Of a stretch of 11,225 bases of DNA, positions 1 through 7,776 are shown in pieces. The DNA lies in the NCBI GenBank assembly GCA_900754855.1, contig CAAEEI010000164.1, positions 1-11,225 of the forward strand, written 5' to 3'. The DNA is from Lachnospiraceae bacterium (GTDB lineage: Bacteria; Bacillota; Clostridia; Lachnospirales; Lachnospiraceae). Both the position numbers and the translations under genes were made by a program. Each line of letters opens with the position of its first letter. The first letter of the stretch is position 1. Below the pieces are notes generated by a model. It searched no databases. It saw nothing but the letters and a program-made list of their open reading frames with translations, and was not told where the DNA came from.

Positions 1-9
1 GGAACTTTT

Positions 10-456
10 TTATTTGTCTTTATGCGACTGGAAAAATGCCGTCAGCGCATCCAGAGATTTTACCCAGATTTTCAGTTCTTCCGCCGTCAGCGCATTCATC
101 AGCGCGTCGGTCATTTCTTCATGAAACTGTTTATGGTGGGAAAAAGCGGCTTTTCCTTTATCCAGAAGATAAATATTAACCACTCGCCGGTCGCTGTCTC
201 CCCTTTCTCTGGCCACATACCCTTTATTCACCAGGCTGTTCATGGAAGTCGTCAACGATCCCACCGTTATATTCAGTTTTCTGGCAATATCCGACATGCG
301 GACTTTTGTGTCCGGGCCAATCGCTTCAATAATGTGCATATCATTGTTGGTCAGATCTTTGAACTGATCTGTAATGATCGCTTTTTCTTCTAATTCCAGT
401 ATTTCGTGAAAAGTATTCACCAACATCGTATTAATTGTTTCTCTTATCCCATCCAT
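10..456 (-). CDS. fabT: MarR-family regulator, FabT-like repressor of fatty acid synthesis
   Basis: This 148-residue protein has the size and layout of a MarR dimer: helices at about 1-50, a winged helix-turn-helix at about 51-100 and C-terminal dimerisation helices after 105. The recognition helix falls near 65-78 (motif GSLTTSMNSLVNKGY) and the wing carries the typical D89-R90-R91. The stretches FKDLTNNDMHIIEAIG (32-47) and the TTSMN/KGY/DRRVV pattern resemble streptococcal FabT as I remember it. FabT is a MarR repressor of FASII genes that uses long-chain acyl-ACP as corepressor. The ATG at 456 has an AGGAG site 7 bases upstream. The gene is last in the cluster, 73 bases after the NMO-like gene, and has its own -10-like site, so it may be transcribed both from the operon and alone. 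In streptococci fabT lies at the 5' end, so its place here is unusual. Its likely target is the palindrome at the fabH promoter. That it is a MarR protein is near certain; the FabT role is inferred from similarity, context and the operator. Confidence 0.86.
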   Translation of the reverse strand: MDGIRETINTMLVNTFHEILELEEKAIITDQFKDLTNNDMHIIEAIGPDTKVRMSDIARKLNITVGSLTTSMNSLVNKGYVARERGDSDRRVVNIYLLDKGKAAFSHHKQFHEEMTDALMNALTAEELKIWVKSLDALTAFFQSHKDK

Positions 457-523
457 ACGTTTACTCCTACACTTTTTCTTCTATCGTTTGGCTTTTGTTT
501 TATTATTTTTAAACGTAGTGAAT

Positions 524-529
524 ATTATA
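524..529 (-). promoter_or_regulatory. -10-like element of a possible internal promoter for the fabT-like gene
   Basis: A perfect TATAAT reads on the minus strand directly after the stop codon of the NMO-like gene (530-532) and 67 bases before the regulator start. No good -35 is present: at 17 bp spacing the hexamer is TAGATT, and the base pair before the -10 lacks the TG of an extended -10. No FabT-type palindrome (TTTGA-N3-TCAAA) is seen between here and the start codon, so autoregulation at this site is not supported. No terminator separates the two genes, so operon read-through can also supply the regulator. Confidence 0.45.
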
Positions 530-1591
530 CTAGAAAAAGCCGAAAGAATCTATCACTTCTTTTACCTTTTCTATGGATTTTGTTTCATAAGCCTTTGCAC
601 CGCAGAATAATAAAGCCTCGTCGAGTTCTCCTTTTGCCGCATGGATCAGAGCGTCCGTAATACAGTAAGGCGTTTCGGCCGGATTACAGGTATGAATACA
701 GCCCAGACATTTCACCGGAGGAATTCTTTCTCCTTTTTCTACCCTCTCCATCAGAGGATTCCTGATTGCTCTTCCCGGCATACCTACCGGACTTTTCACA
801 ATGACGATGTCCTCTTTCCGGGCGTCCAGATACGCCTTCTTGTATCGTTCATCTGCGTCACATTCCTCCGTGGTGACAAAACGGGTAGCGACCTGGATGC
901 CATCGACTCCGAGGGAAAGGGCATGAACATAATCCTCATGATTGCGTATACCGCCCGCCAGAATCACCGGAATCTTTTTTTCGTATTTTTCTTCATATTG
1001 TTTTACCAGACACAGTATTTTTTTCACTTCTTCTCCATAACTTTTTCCGGTAAACGTTTCCAATTGATTTTGGGTAAATCCCAGATGCCCTCCGGCTTCC
1101 GGCCCTTCGATCACCATAAGGTCTGCCGTACAGCGATGTTTTTTATCCCAATATTTCAGGATGACCTTCGCCGATTTTTCTGTGGAAACGATCGGCGCGA
1201 TGGCCGTTTCGCTTCCCTTCGTATAGGCTGGAAGATCCACCGGCAAACCGGCGCCGGACACGATCAGATCTGCGCCGGCTTTTACGATTTCTCTGGCATA
1301 TTCCTCATAATGGTTCATGGCCACCATCAGATTAAACCCAATGACGCCCTCCGGCGCTATGGTTCTTGCCTTTTTTAATTCGCTGTGTATCGCTCTTTTA
1401 TTGGCTTCTACGGTATTTGTATAAAAATCAGGTTCCTGATACCCCGTATGAGCGGCGGAAATCATCCCCACCGCCCCTTCTTTTGCCACTGCTCCGGCAA
1501 GACCGCCCAGGCTGATGCCTACGCCCATTCCCCCCTGAAGCAGGGGAATCCGGACTTCTTTTTTTCCGATGTTCAATGTTTTTCCTTCCAT
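530..1591 (-). CDS. NMO/2-nitropropane dioxygenase-like FMN protein, candidate unsaturated fatty acid synthesis factor
   Basis: This 353-residue protein is a TIM-barrel flavoprotein of the nitronate monooxygenase/FabK superfamily. Visible motifs are the N-terminal barrel strand PLLQGGMGVGIS (16-27), SGAGLP (112-117), the active-site-like EGPEAGGHLGF (162-172, His169), and the phosphate-binding AGGI (212-215) followed by GVDGIQVATRF. It differs clearly from the FabK of the same operon: it is about 40 residues longer and has a C-terminal cysteine cluster, C295-x2-C298-x3-C302-x7-C310, that could bind a metal or Fe-S centre. Its start at 1591 follows an AGGAG/AGGAC stretch, 40 bases after accDA. 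Automated annotation would say nitronate monooxygenase, but a FASII operon argues for a lipid role. UfaA of Neisseria gonorrhoeae, an NMO-family protein, is reported to be needed for anaerobic unsaturated fatty acid synthesis where FabA is absent. I infer a similar role here. A second enoyl reductase or a true nitronate-detoxifying enzyme are alternatives. Confidence 0.85.
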   Translation of the reverse strand: MEGKTLNIGKKEVRIPLLQGGMGVGISLGGLAGAVAKEGAVGMISAAHTGYQEPDFYTNTVEANKRAIHSELKKARTIAPEGVIGFNLMVAMNHYEEYAREIVKAGADLIVSGAGLPVDLPAYTKGSETAIAPIVSTEKSAKVILKYWDKKHRCTADLMVIEGPEAGGHLGFTQNQLETFTGKSYGEEVKKILCLVKQYEEKYEKKIPVILAGGIRNHEDYVHALSLGVDGIQVATRFVTTEECDADERYKKAYLDARKEDIVIVKSPVGMPGRAIRNPLMERVEKGERIPPVKCLGCIHTCNPAETPYCITDALIHAAKGELDEALLFCGAKAYETKSIEKVKEVIDSFGFF

Positions 1592-1609
1592 AAATGTCCT
1601 GCTCCTGTC

Positions 1610-1627
1610 CTACATTTCCTACATTTC
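1610..1627. repeat. Two tandem 9-bp copies in the accDA to NMO-like gene spacer
   Basis: CTACATTTC occurs twice head to tail (1610-1618 and 1619-1627), which on the coding strand reads GAAATGTAG twice. A degraded third copy may overlap the end of accDA. The repeat lies just upstream of the ribosome binding region of the NMO-like gene, so changes in copy number would alter the distance between the two genes. It is small and may be only a slippage product. Confidence 0.6.
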
Positions 1628-1631
1628 AACC

Positions 1632-3380
1632 TTACATCTTACGAAAACGAGCATAACGGGATTCCACCAGCTTTTCCTCCGGTACCCCTGCTTTCGCCTT
1701 CAGAAACTGAGAAATTTTTTCTTCCATCGTCTCACAGATTTCCAACATGGTTTCCAGCGTATATTCTTCCGGTTCTGCAATGATGGTATCGACAAACCCT
1801 GCTTTATACAAATCATACGACGTCAGGCGCATGACTTTTGCCGCTCTTTCTGCCAGTCCGGCATCTTTCCACAAAATGCTGGCATACCCTTCCGGAGAAA
1901 GAATGGAATAAATGGCATTTTCCAGAATCCATACTTCATCGGCTAATGCCATGGCCAGTGCGCCGCCGCTGCCTCCTTCGCCGATGAGGATCGACAGGAT
2001 CGGGGTTTTTAATGCCGACATTTCATAGAGATTGGCGGCAATGGCCTCTCCCTGCCCTCTTTCCTCAGCTTCCATTCCGCAGAAAGCGCCCGGCGTATCC
2101 ACAAAACAGAGAATCGGGCGGTGGAATTTTTCCGCCTGTTTCATCAGCCGCAGGGCTTTGCGGTACCCTTCCGGCATAGGCATGCCGAAGTTCCTCTTTA
2201 CATTTTCTCTTGTATTTTTCCCCTTCATCTGGGCAATCACCGTCACTGGCCGGCCATGGAAAAAGGCAATTCCTCCACAGATTGCCGGGTCGTCTCCATA
2301 ATAACGATCCCCATGAAGCTCTGTAAATCCATCAAATAATCCCTGAATATAGTCTTCTCCCACCGGACGGTCTTTCGCCCTGGCAAGGTTCACCCGCTCC
2401 CACGGCGTTTTCTCTTTGGCATGTTCCAGAGAAACCGCTCCTGTTCGAAGACCGGATTTTTTCTCTTTTGGCATGACCGTTCTATTTTTTTTCTGTAAAT
2501 CATTCTCCGCCTTTGCAGGATTTACCCTGTGCAGATCCAGAAGATGACATAATTCCTCTTTCATGTTCTGGCGTTCTACGATTTTATCTATAAACCCATG
2601 TTCTAAAAGAAATTCTGCACGCTGAAATCCTTTCGGTAATTTCTGATGGATCGTCTGTTCAATTACCCGCGGCCCGGCAAAGCCAATCAGCGCCTTGGGT
2701 TCGGCCAGGATAATATCTCCCAGCATGGCAAAGCTGGCGGTGACGCCTCCCGTAGTCGGATCCGTCAGCACGGAAATATAGAGTAATCCTGCCTCACTGT
2801 GTCTTTTCAGCGCCGCGGACGTCTTTGCCATCTGCATCAGGGAGGTCATCCCTTCCTGCATTCTGGCGCCGCCGGAACAGGTAAAAATGATGACCGGCAG
2901 TCTTTCTTTCGTTGCTCTTTCGATGCCTCTGGTAATTTTTTCTCCCACAACGGCGCCCATGCTGGCCGTAAGAAAGCGTCCGTCCATCACCATGAGGACT
3001 ACTTCGTTTTCTCCAATTTTTCCTTTTCCCGTAATGACCGCCTCGTCAAGGCCGGTTTTTTCCTGCAGCATTTTCACCCGGTCAGGATACCCGATCATCC
3101 GAAGTGGATTTGTATTTTCAAGGCCGGTATCCCATTCTTCAAAAGACCCCTCTTCCGTGAGAAGAGCGATCCGTCTGTCTGCGGGCATACGGAAGTATCC
3201 TCCGCATTTTGGACAGAGATAAAGGTTGCGCTGGTATTCATCCGTAAAAATACCTTTTCCACATTTATTACATTTTTTCAACAACCCCTGCGGTGCTTCC
3301 GGCTTGTTTCCTCCATCGGCTGACCGGCCGACGGCCGTCTTTCTGACCGAGGTCTTTTTAAACATTTCCTTTAAATCCAT
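1632..3380 (-). CDS. accDA: Fused acetyl-CoA carboxylase carboxyltransferase, beta plus alpha subunits (AccD-AccA)
   Basis: This single 582-residue frame contains both carboxyltransferase subunits, which are separate proteins in E. coli and B. subtilis. The AccD half (about 33-285) starts with the zinc ribbon, C37-x2-C40 and C56-x2-C59, followed by the crotonase-fold motif SGGARMQEG (169-177). A charged linker follows at about 285-325. The AccA half (about 326-582) begins at WERVNLARAKDRP and contains RRNFGMP-like RNFGMPMPEGYRKALRLM and GEGGSGGALA (468-477). The AccA part lacks the roughly 60-residue N-terminal helical region of the stand-alone subunit; the linker takes its place. The enzyme transfers the carboxyl group from biotin on AccB to acetyl-CoA, giving malonyl-CoA. 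The ATG at 3380 has AGGAGG 7 bases upstream inside accC and overlaps the accC stop by 10 bases, suggesting translational coupling. Fusion enforces 1:1 subunit supply. Similar fused proteins are known in Clostridia, so this is unusual but not new. Confidence 0.97.
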   Translation of the reverse strand: MDLKEMFKKTSVRKTAVGRSADGGNKPEAPQGLLKKCNKCGKGIFTDEYQRNLYLCPKCGGYFRMPADRRIALLTEEGSFEEWDTGLENTNPLRMIGYPDRVKMLQEKTGLDEAVITGKGKIGENEVVLMVMDGRFLTASMGAVVGEKITRGIERATKERLPVIIFTCSGGARMQEGMTSLMQMAKTSAALKRHSEAGLLYISVLTDPTTGGVTASFAMLGDIILAEPKALIGFAGPRVIEQTIHQKLPKGFQRAEFLLEHGFIDKIVERQNMKEELCHLLDLHRVNPAKAENDLQKKNRTVMPKEKKSGLRTGAVSLEHAKEKTPWERVNLARAKDRPVGEDYIQGLFDGFTELHGDRYYGDDPAICGGIAFFHGRPVTVIAQMKGKNTRENVKRNFGMPMPEGYRKALRLMKQAEKFHRPILCFVDTPGAFCGMEAEERGQGEAIAANLYEMSALKTPILSILIGEGGSGGALAMALADEVWILENAIYSILSPEGYASILWKDAGLAERAAKVMRLTSYDLYKAGFVDTIIAEPEEYTLETMLEICETMEEKISQFLKAKAGVPEEKLVESRYARFRKM

Positions 3381-4738
3381 TTACGTTCCTCCTGCATTTC
3401 CTCCAGCACATGATCCATATAAGAGATCGTTATCTCTCCTTCCTGATAATCTTCTCTTTCCATAATCTCATAGAGGAAATCAATGTTCGTGGTGATGCCT
3501 TCGATAATGACTTCCCCCAGAGCGCTGTGCATTTTGGCAATAGCCTCTTTGCGGCTTTTGGCATAGACGATCAGTTTGGCGATCATGGAATCATAATAAG
3601 GGGAAATCGTATATCCGCTGTAAATCGCGCTGTCCAGACGTATGCCTTTTCCCCCCGGCAGATACATATCGGTGATGGTTCCCGGACACGGCCGGAAGTG
3701 ATGTTTCGGATCCTCGGCATTGATTCTGCATTCGATGGCATGTCCTTTGATCTGGACATCTTCCTGCCGGTAGGACAGCGGTTTTCCACTGGCAATACGA
3801 ATCTGTTCCTTGACCAGATCGATTCCCGTCACCCATTCTGTCACCGGATGCTCCACCTGGATTCGGGTATTCATTTCCATGAAATAAAAGTTTTCCTCCT
3901 GATCCAGAAGAAATTCAATGGTTCCGGCATTGGTATATCCCGCTGCTTTTGCCGCCTGTACGGCGGCTTTTCCCATTTTCTCCCGCAATGCGTCACTGAC
4001 GGCAAAAGACGGTGATTCTTCAATCATTTTCTGATGGTTTCTTTGTATAGAGCAATCCCTTTCTCCCAGATGAATCACATTGCCATATTGATCTGCAAGA
4101 ATCTGGACTTCAACATGTTTCGGATTTTCCGCAAAATGTTCCAGATACATCTGCCGGTCACCAAAGGCTGCCTCCGCCTCCTTCTGTGCCGTAAGAAACG
4201 CTTTGGAAAAATCTTCTTCTTTCTCCGCTACCCGCATTCCTTTTCCTCCGCCGCCGAGAACGGCTTTAATGATGACCGGAAAACCAATTTCTCTGGCGAT
4301 TTCCCGTCCGCGTTTTTCTTCCGTCACCGGTTCTTCGCTGCCGGGGATAACCGGAACTTTGGCCTCCAGCATGGTTTTTCTGGCCACCGCCTTGTTTCCC
4401 AGTCTGGCGATCGTCTGCGCGTTTGGTCCGATGAAGGTAATGTTGCAGGTTTCACAAAGCTGTGCAAAACGGCTGTTTTCCGATAAAAATCCAAAGCCCG
4501 GATGAATGGCGTCCGCTCCGGACACAATGGTTGCACTGATGATCTGTTCCATATTTAAGTAACTGTCTTTTGCCGGAGCAGGTCCTATGCAGACCGCTTC
4601 GTCGGCAAGCTGGGTGTGAAGTGCCTCCCGATCTGCTTCGGAATACACTGCAACGGTCTCAATCCCCATTTCTCTGCAGGCCCGAATAATACGAATGGCA
4701 ATTTCTCCCCGGTTTGCAATTAATATTTTCCGAATCAT
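3371..4738 (-). CDS. accC: Biotin carboxylase subunit of acetyl-CoA carboxylase
   Basis: This 455-residue ATP-grasp enzyme carboxylates the biotin carried by AccB, using ATP and bicarbonate. The N-terminal domain starts with ILIANRGEIAIRIIRACRE. Lys116 and Lys158 match the ATP-binding lysines, and the glycine loop reads AVLGGGGKGMR (159-169). Metal-binding and catalytic positions are present as E275, E288 and N290 (FMEMNTRIQVEHPVTE), R292 and R338 (ECRINAEDP). The glycine loop differs slightly from the E. coli form (Ser-Gly-Gly replaced by Val-Leu-Gly, Arg by Lys), which I regard as a normal Clostridia variant. Length is close to the family norm of about 450. The ATG at 4738 follows GAGGAG at 6 bases; the gene starts 27 bases after fabZ and overlaps accDA. 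The lack of a fused biotinyl domain, with accB and accDA in the operon, rules out pyruvate carboxylase. Confidence 0.98.
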   Translation of the reverse strand: MIRKILIANRGEIAIRIIRACREMGIETVAVYSEADREALHTQLADEAVCIGPAPAKDSYLNMEQIISATIVSGADAIHPGFGFLSENSRFAQLCETCNITFIGPNAQTIARLGNKAVARKTMLEAKVPVIPGSEEPVTEEKRGREIAREIGFPVIIKAVLGGGGKGMRVAEKEEDFSKAFLTAQKEAEAAFGDRQMYLEHFAENPKHVEVQILADQYGNVIHLGERDCSIQRNHQKMIEESPSFAVSDALREKMGKAAVQAAKAAGYTNAGTIEFLLDQEENFYFMEMNTRIQVEHPVTEWVTGIDLVKEQIRIASGKPLSYRQEDVQIKGHAIECRINAEDPKHHFRPCPGTITDMYLPGGKGIRLDSAIYSGYTISPYYDSMIAKLIVYAKSRKEAIAKMHSALGEVIIEGITTNIDFLYEIMEREDYQEGEITISYMDHVLEEMQEERKWI

Positions 4739-4765
4739 GTCTATCTCCTCTATCTCTTTACATCC

Positions 4766-5191
4766 TTAACCAATCATAAATGTCAATTCTGCTTTTACTA
4801 CCGTTTTTCCGTCCACGGTGGCAATGGCTTCGCCGATGCCCACGGGACCTTTTACCTTAATGATCTTTGTTTCCAGACGTACCTTGTCTCCCGGTACGAT
4901 TTTTCCCCGGAAACGACATTTATTGATACCGCCGAAATAAGCGGTCTTTCCTTTGTTCTCTTCCAGCGAAAGTATGGCCACTGCGCCGGTCTGCGCCAGC
5001 GCCTCGATGGTCAGTACTCCCGGCATCACCGGTTCCTGCGGAAAATGTCCTTGAAAAAAATCTTCATGAAATGTCACACATTTGTAGCCTACCGCTCTTA
5101 CCCCCGGCTCCAGTTCTTCGATATAATCCACCAGAAGAAAGGGGTGTCTGTGTGGTAAAATGGCCTCAATTTCTTTTATTCCCAATCGCAT
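4766..5191 (-). CDS. fabZ: 3-hydroxyacyl-ACP dehydratase FabZ
   Basis: This 141-residue hot-dog-fold protein removes water from 3-hydroxyacyl-ACP to give trans-2-enoyl-ACP. It shows the HRHPFLLVD signature (14-22) and the catalytic pair His49 (GHFPQEP) and Glu63 (MPGVLTIEALAQ), which correspond to His54 and Glu68 of E. coli FabZ. Length is typical. The start at 5191 follows AGGAG, which overlaps the accB stop codon 11 bases upstream. No FabA-type dehydratase/isomerase and no FabM isomerase occur in the window, so the branch to unsaturated chains must come from another protein, or from FabZ itself as reported for some FabZ paralogues in other bacteria. Its place between accB and accC is the conserved Firmicute arrangement. 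Confidence 0.98.
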   Translation of the reverse strand: MRLGIKEIEAILPHRHPFLLVDYIEELEPGVRAVGYKCVTFHEDFFQGHFPQEPVMPGVLTIEALAQTGAVAILSLEENKGKTAYFGGINKCRFRGKIVPGDKVRLETKIIKVKGPVGIGEAIATVDGKTVVKAELTFMIG

Positions 5192-5202
5192 GTTATCTTC
5201 TC

Positions 5203-5712
5203 CTAACCGATACGGAACAATGGCTGTCCATATTCAACCGTTTCCTCATTTTGAACAAGGATTTCGGTCACAACACCATCGTATTCACTCTCAATTTCAT
5301 TCATCAGCTTCATGGCTTCCACGATGCCGATGGTCTGTCCTTTACGTACCTGGTCGCCCACCTGCACGAACGGCGGCTCGTTTTCCGATGGCGCGGCATA
5401 AAATGTACCGACCAGCGGAGATTTCACCAGTTCTCCTGTTTTTTTCTCCGCATTTGCCGAACCAGAGACTGCCGCTGGTTTTTCCAACGGTAAATCTTCC
5501 GGCGTCTGCACATTTATTTTTTCCGGCGCCTGCACCGGAAATTCCAGATGTTCATTTCCTTCCTGTACGGCAAGCACTGCCCCTTCCGGAATCTCTTTGG
5601 ATTTTTCCGGACAATTCATGGCAATATGGAGATTTCCTTCCGTATATTCAAAATGAGAAAGCCCTGCTTCCGAAACTGCTTTGACCAGCGCAAGAATTTC
5701 ATTGTACTGCAT
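5203..5712 (-). CDS. accB: Biotin carboxyl carrier protein of acetyl-CoA carboxylase
   Basis: This 169-residue protein carries the biotin arm that shuttles carboxyl groups from AccC to AccDA. The C-terminal biotinyl domain (about 95-169) contains the biotinylation motif EAMKLMNEI, with the modified lysine at position 135, and ends GQPLFRIG. The domain starts at KSPLVGTFYAAPS with the thumb-like insertion PSENEPPF typical of acetyl-CoA carboxylase carriers. The N-terminal part (1-30) resembles the conserved helical segment that contacts AccC. A flexible linker rich in Ala, Pro, Glu and Lys joins them (about 40-95). The start at 5712 lies 5 bases after the fabF stop, and its GAGGAA ribosome site is within the fabF end, so coupled translation is likely. 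Confidence 0.97.
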   Translation of the reverse strand: MQYNEILALVKAVSEAGLSHFEYTEGNLHIAMNCPEKSKEIPEGAVLAVQEGNEHLEFPVQAPEKINVQTPEDLPLEKPAAVSGSANAEKKTGELVKSPLVGTFYAAPSENEPPFVQVGDQVRKGQTIGIVEAMKLMNEIESEYDGVVTEILVQNEETVEYGQPLFRIG

Positions 5713-5717
5713 AACGA

Positions 5718-6956
5718 TTATTCCTCATACTTTCTGATTAAAAGGGTTGCGTTGTGTCCGCCAAATCCCAGGGAATTGGATAATACCGTTGTGACTTCCT
5801 GATGCAGACCGCCATGAATGACATAGTCAAGATCGCATCCTTCATCCGGCTGCGTAGTGCCTACGGTCGGATGAATATACCCTTCTTCTATACTTTTTAC
5901 ACAGGCGATGAGTTCCACGGCGCCTGCTGCGCCTAAAAGATGACCGATCATGGATTTGGTTGAACTTACCTTTACCTGCTCTGCTGCTTCGCCCATGGCA
6001 AGATGGATCGCTCTTGTCTCAAATAAATCATTGTGATGGGTTCCCGTACCGTGGGCATTAATATAATCCACGTCTTCCGGACGTACGCCGCCTTCTTCCA
6101 TGGCCAGTTCCATGGCTCTGGCTGCTCCACTTCCATCTTCTGCCGGAGAAGTGATATGATAGGCATCGCAGGTAGATCCATAGCCGCAAAGTTCCGCATA
6201 AATTCTGGCGCCGCGTTTTTTCGCATGTTCCAGTTCTTCAAGGACAACCACGCCGGCGCCCTCGCCAATCACAAACCCGCTGCGTTCTTTATCAAAAGGC
6301 AACGAAGCCTTTTTCGGATCTGTCGCAGACGTCAATGCGGTAAGGTTGGTAAACCCGGCCACGGCAATTGGAGTGATGCTGCTTTCTGTTCCTCCGGCAA
6401 ACATTACTTCCGCATCGCCGTACTGGATTGCCCGCAGGGCATCGCCAATGGCGTTGGTCCCTGTTGCACAGGCGGTAACCACATCGGTACATTTTCCTTT
6501 ACAGCCTAAGGCAATGGCCACATTTCCGGCTGCCATATTGGAGATCATCATCGGTACCAGCAAGGGATTTACCCTCTTCGGCCCCTTGTTCAGGATTTTT
6601 TCATGTTCTTTTTCCATGATAGCCAGCCCGCCTATGCCGGAGCCTACGATCACGCCTACCCGGTAAGGATCTTCTTTTTCCATGGAAAGACCGGACATCG
6701 CCATGGCTTCCTGTGCTGCTGCCACCGCATATTGGGAAAAGGTCTCCATACGTTTGGCGGATTTAAAATCCAGTCTTTCCTTTGCCACAAAACCTTTTAC
6801 CTCAGCGGCAATTTTTACTTTGTAATCCGTTGTATCAAATTTTGTAATCGGCGCGATACCGACTTCTTCCTTTTTTATACCATCCCAGAATGCTTCCACG
6901 GTATTTCCAATGGGAGTTACCGCGCCCATTCCCGTAATCACAACTCTTCTTTTCAT
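5718..6956 (-). CDS. fabF: 3-oxoacyl-ACP synthase II (FabF)
   Basis: This 412-residue condensing enzyme elongates acyl-ACP with malonyl-ACP. The Cys-His-His triad is complete: C163 in VVTACATGTNAIG, H302 in INAHGTGTHHND and H339 in STKSMIGHLLGAAGAVE, the layout of E. coli FabF. It starts with RRVVITGMGAVTPIGN and ends in NSLGFGGHNATLLIRKYEE. It is the only elongating KAS in the window (no fabB), so it must serve both saturated and unsaturated chains unless another exists elsewhere. The ATG at 6956 follows GAGGGAAAG. The gene is separated from fabG by 76 bases, one of the three longest spacers in the operon, in which I see no promoter or terminator. Confidence 0.98.
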   Translation of the reverse strand: MKRRVVITGMGAVTPIGNTVEAFWDGIKKEEVGIAPITKFDTTDYKVKIAAEVKGFVAKERLDFKSAKRMETFSQYAVAAAQEAMAMSGLSMEKEDPYRVGVIVGSGIGGLAIMEKEHEKILNKGPKRVNPLLVPMMISNMAAGNVAIALGCKGKCTDVVTACATGTNAIGDALRAIQYGDAEVMFAGGTESSITPIAVAGFTNLTALTSATDPKKASLPFDKERSGFVIGEGAGVVVLEELEHAKKRGARIYAELCGYGSTCDAYHITSPAEDGSGAARAMELAMEEGGVRPEDVDYINAHGTGTHHNDLFETRAIHLAMGEAAEQVKVSSTKSMIGHLLGAAGAVELIACVKSIEEGYIHPTVGTTQPDEGCDLDYVIHGGLHQEVTTVLSNSLGFGGHNATLLIRKYEE

Positions 6957-7032
6957 GATTGCTTTCCCTCGTATAGCATCGTTCAGATACTACTTTCTTC
7001 TATAAATTTAATCGTTACCTTGTTCAACAGCC

Positions 7033-7776
7033 TTACATTACCATACCGCCATCGACCAGCAGAACCTGCCCGGTGATATAGGAAGCCATATCGGAAGCCA
7101 GAAAGACTGCCGCATGGGCAATATCTTCCGGTTCAGCAAAACGGGAAAGTGGAATCTGCGCTTTCGCCGCTTCTTTTACTTCCGCAGAAAGCACATCGGT
7201 CATCTCTGTATTTACAAATCCCGGCGCTATGGCATTGGCGGTAATATTTCTCGACGCCAGTTCTTTGGCCACAGATTTTGTCAGACCGATCAGCCCGGCC
7301 TTCGACGCGCTGTAATTAGCCTGTCCGGGATTGCCGGCCACACCGGAGACCGAAGTGATGTTAATGATTCTTCCATATTTTTTACGCATCATCTGGCGAC
7401 TGGCAAAACGGATGCAGTGGAAGCTTCCTTTCAGATTAGTATCCAAAACATCGTCAAAATCTTTTTCTGTCATGCCCATGATCAGGCCGTCTTTGGTAAT
7501 CCCTGCATTATTCACCAGAATATCCAGTTTACCAAAGGTCTTCACCACCGCTTTGATCATGGCATCGCAGGCAGCAAATTCTGCTACGTTACAGCAAAAA
7601 ATTTCTGCTTTTCCGCCAGATTCTTCGATTTCCTTTTGTACTGCCTTTGCCTTTTCTTCGTTTCCATGATAATGGACAGCCACCGCCGCCCCTTCTTTTG
7701 CATAAGCCAAAGCAATGGCTTTTCCGATTCCTCCGGATGCTCCGGTCACCAGAGCAACCTTTCCTTCTAACAGCAT
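7033..7776 (-). CDS. fabG: 3-oxoacyl-ACP reductase (FabG)
   Basis: This 247-residue short-chain dehydrogenase reduces 3-oxoacyl-ACP, normally with NADPH. The cofactor-binding motif is TGASGGIG (11-18), NNAG lies at 89-92, and the catalytic tetrad is N114, S142, Y155 and K159 (motif NYSASKAG). The C-terminal VLLVDGGMVM is characteristic of FabG. Length matches the family. The start at 7776 has AGGAG 8 bases upstream and overlaps the fabD end by 10 bases, so it is probably translated by coupling. Context in the FASII cluster separates it from the many other SDR reductases. Confidence 0.98.
   Translation of the reverse strand: MLLEGKVALVTGASGGIGKAIALAYAKEGAAVAVHYHGNEEKAKAVQKEIEESGGKAEIFCCNVAEFAACDAMIKAVVKTFGKLDILVNNAGITKDGLIMGMTEKDFDDVLDTNLKGSFHCIRFASRQMMRKKYGRIINITSVSGVAGNPGQANYSASKAGLIGLTKSVAKELASRNITANAIAPGFVNTEMTDVLSAEVKEAAKAQIPLSRFAEPEDIAHAAVFLASDMASYITGQVLLVDGGMVM

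Noticed and set aside
457..516. Inverted repeat ACGTTTA (457-463) and TAAACGT (510-516) flanking the leader of the fabT-like gene.
   Set aside because: The arms are 46 bases apart and only 7 long, in AT-rich DNA. It does not resemble the FabT box at fabH, so I cannot separate it from chance.
641..1378. A 245-codon plus-strand open frame opposite the NMO-like gene.
   Set aside because: It is the antisense shadow of a well-supported gene, shows no recognisable domain, and is rich in Phe, Arg and His as expected from a reversed coding sequence.
530..1591. Reading the NMO-like gene as a second fabK.
   Set aside because: It is longer, has a different active-site motif context (EGPEAGGHLGF) and a C-terminal cysteine cluster absent in FabK. 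Only the fold is shared, although an enoyl reductase side role cannot be excluded.
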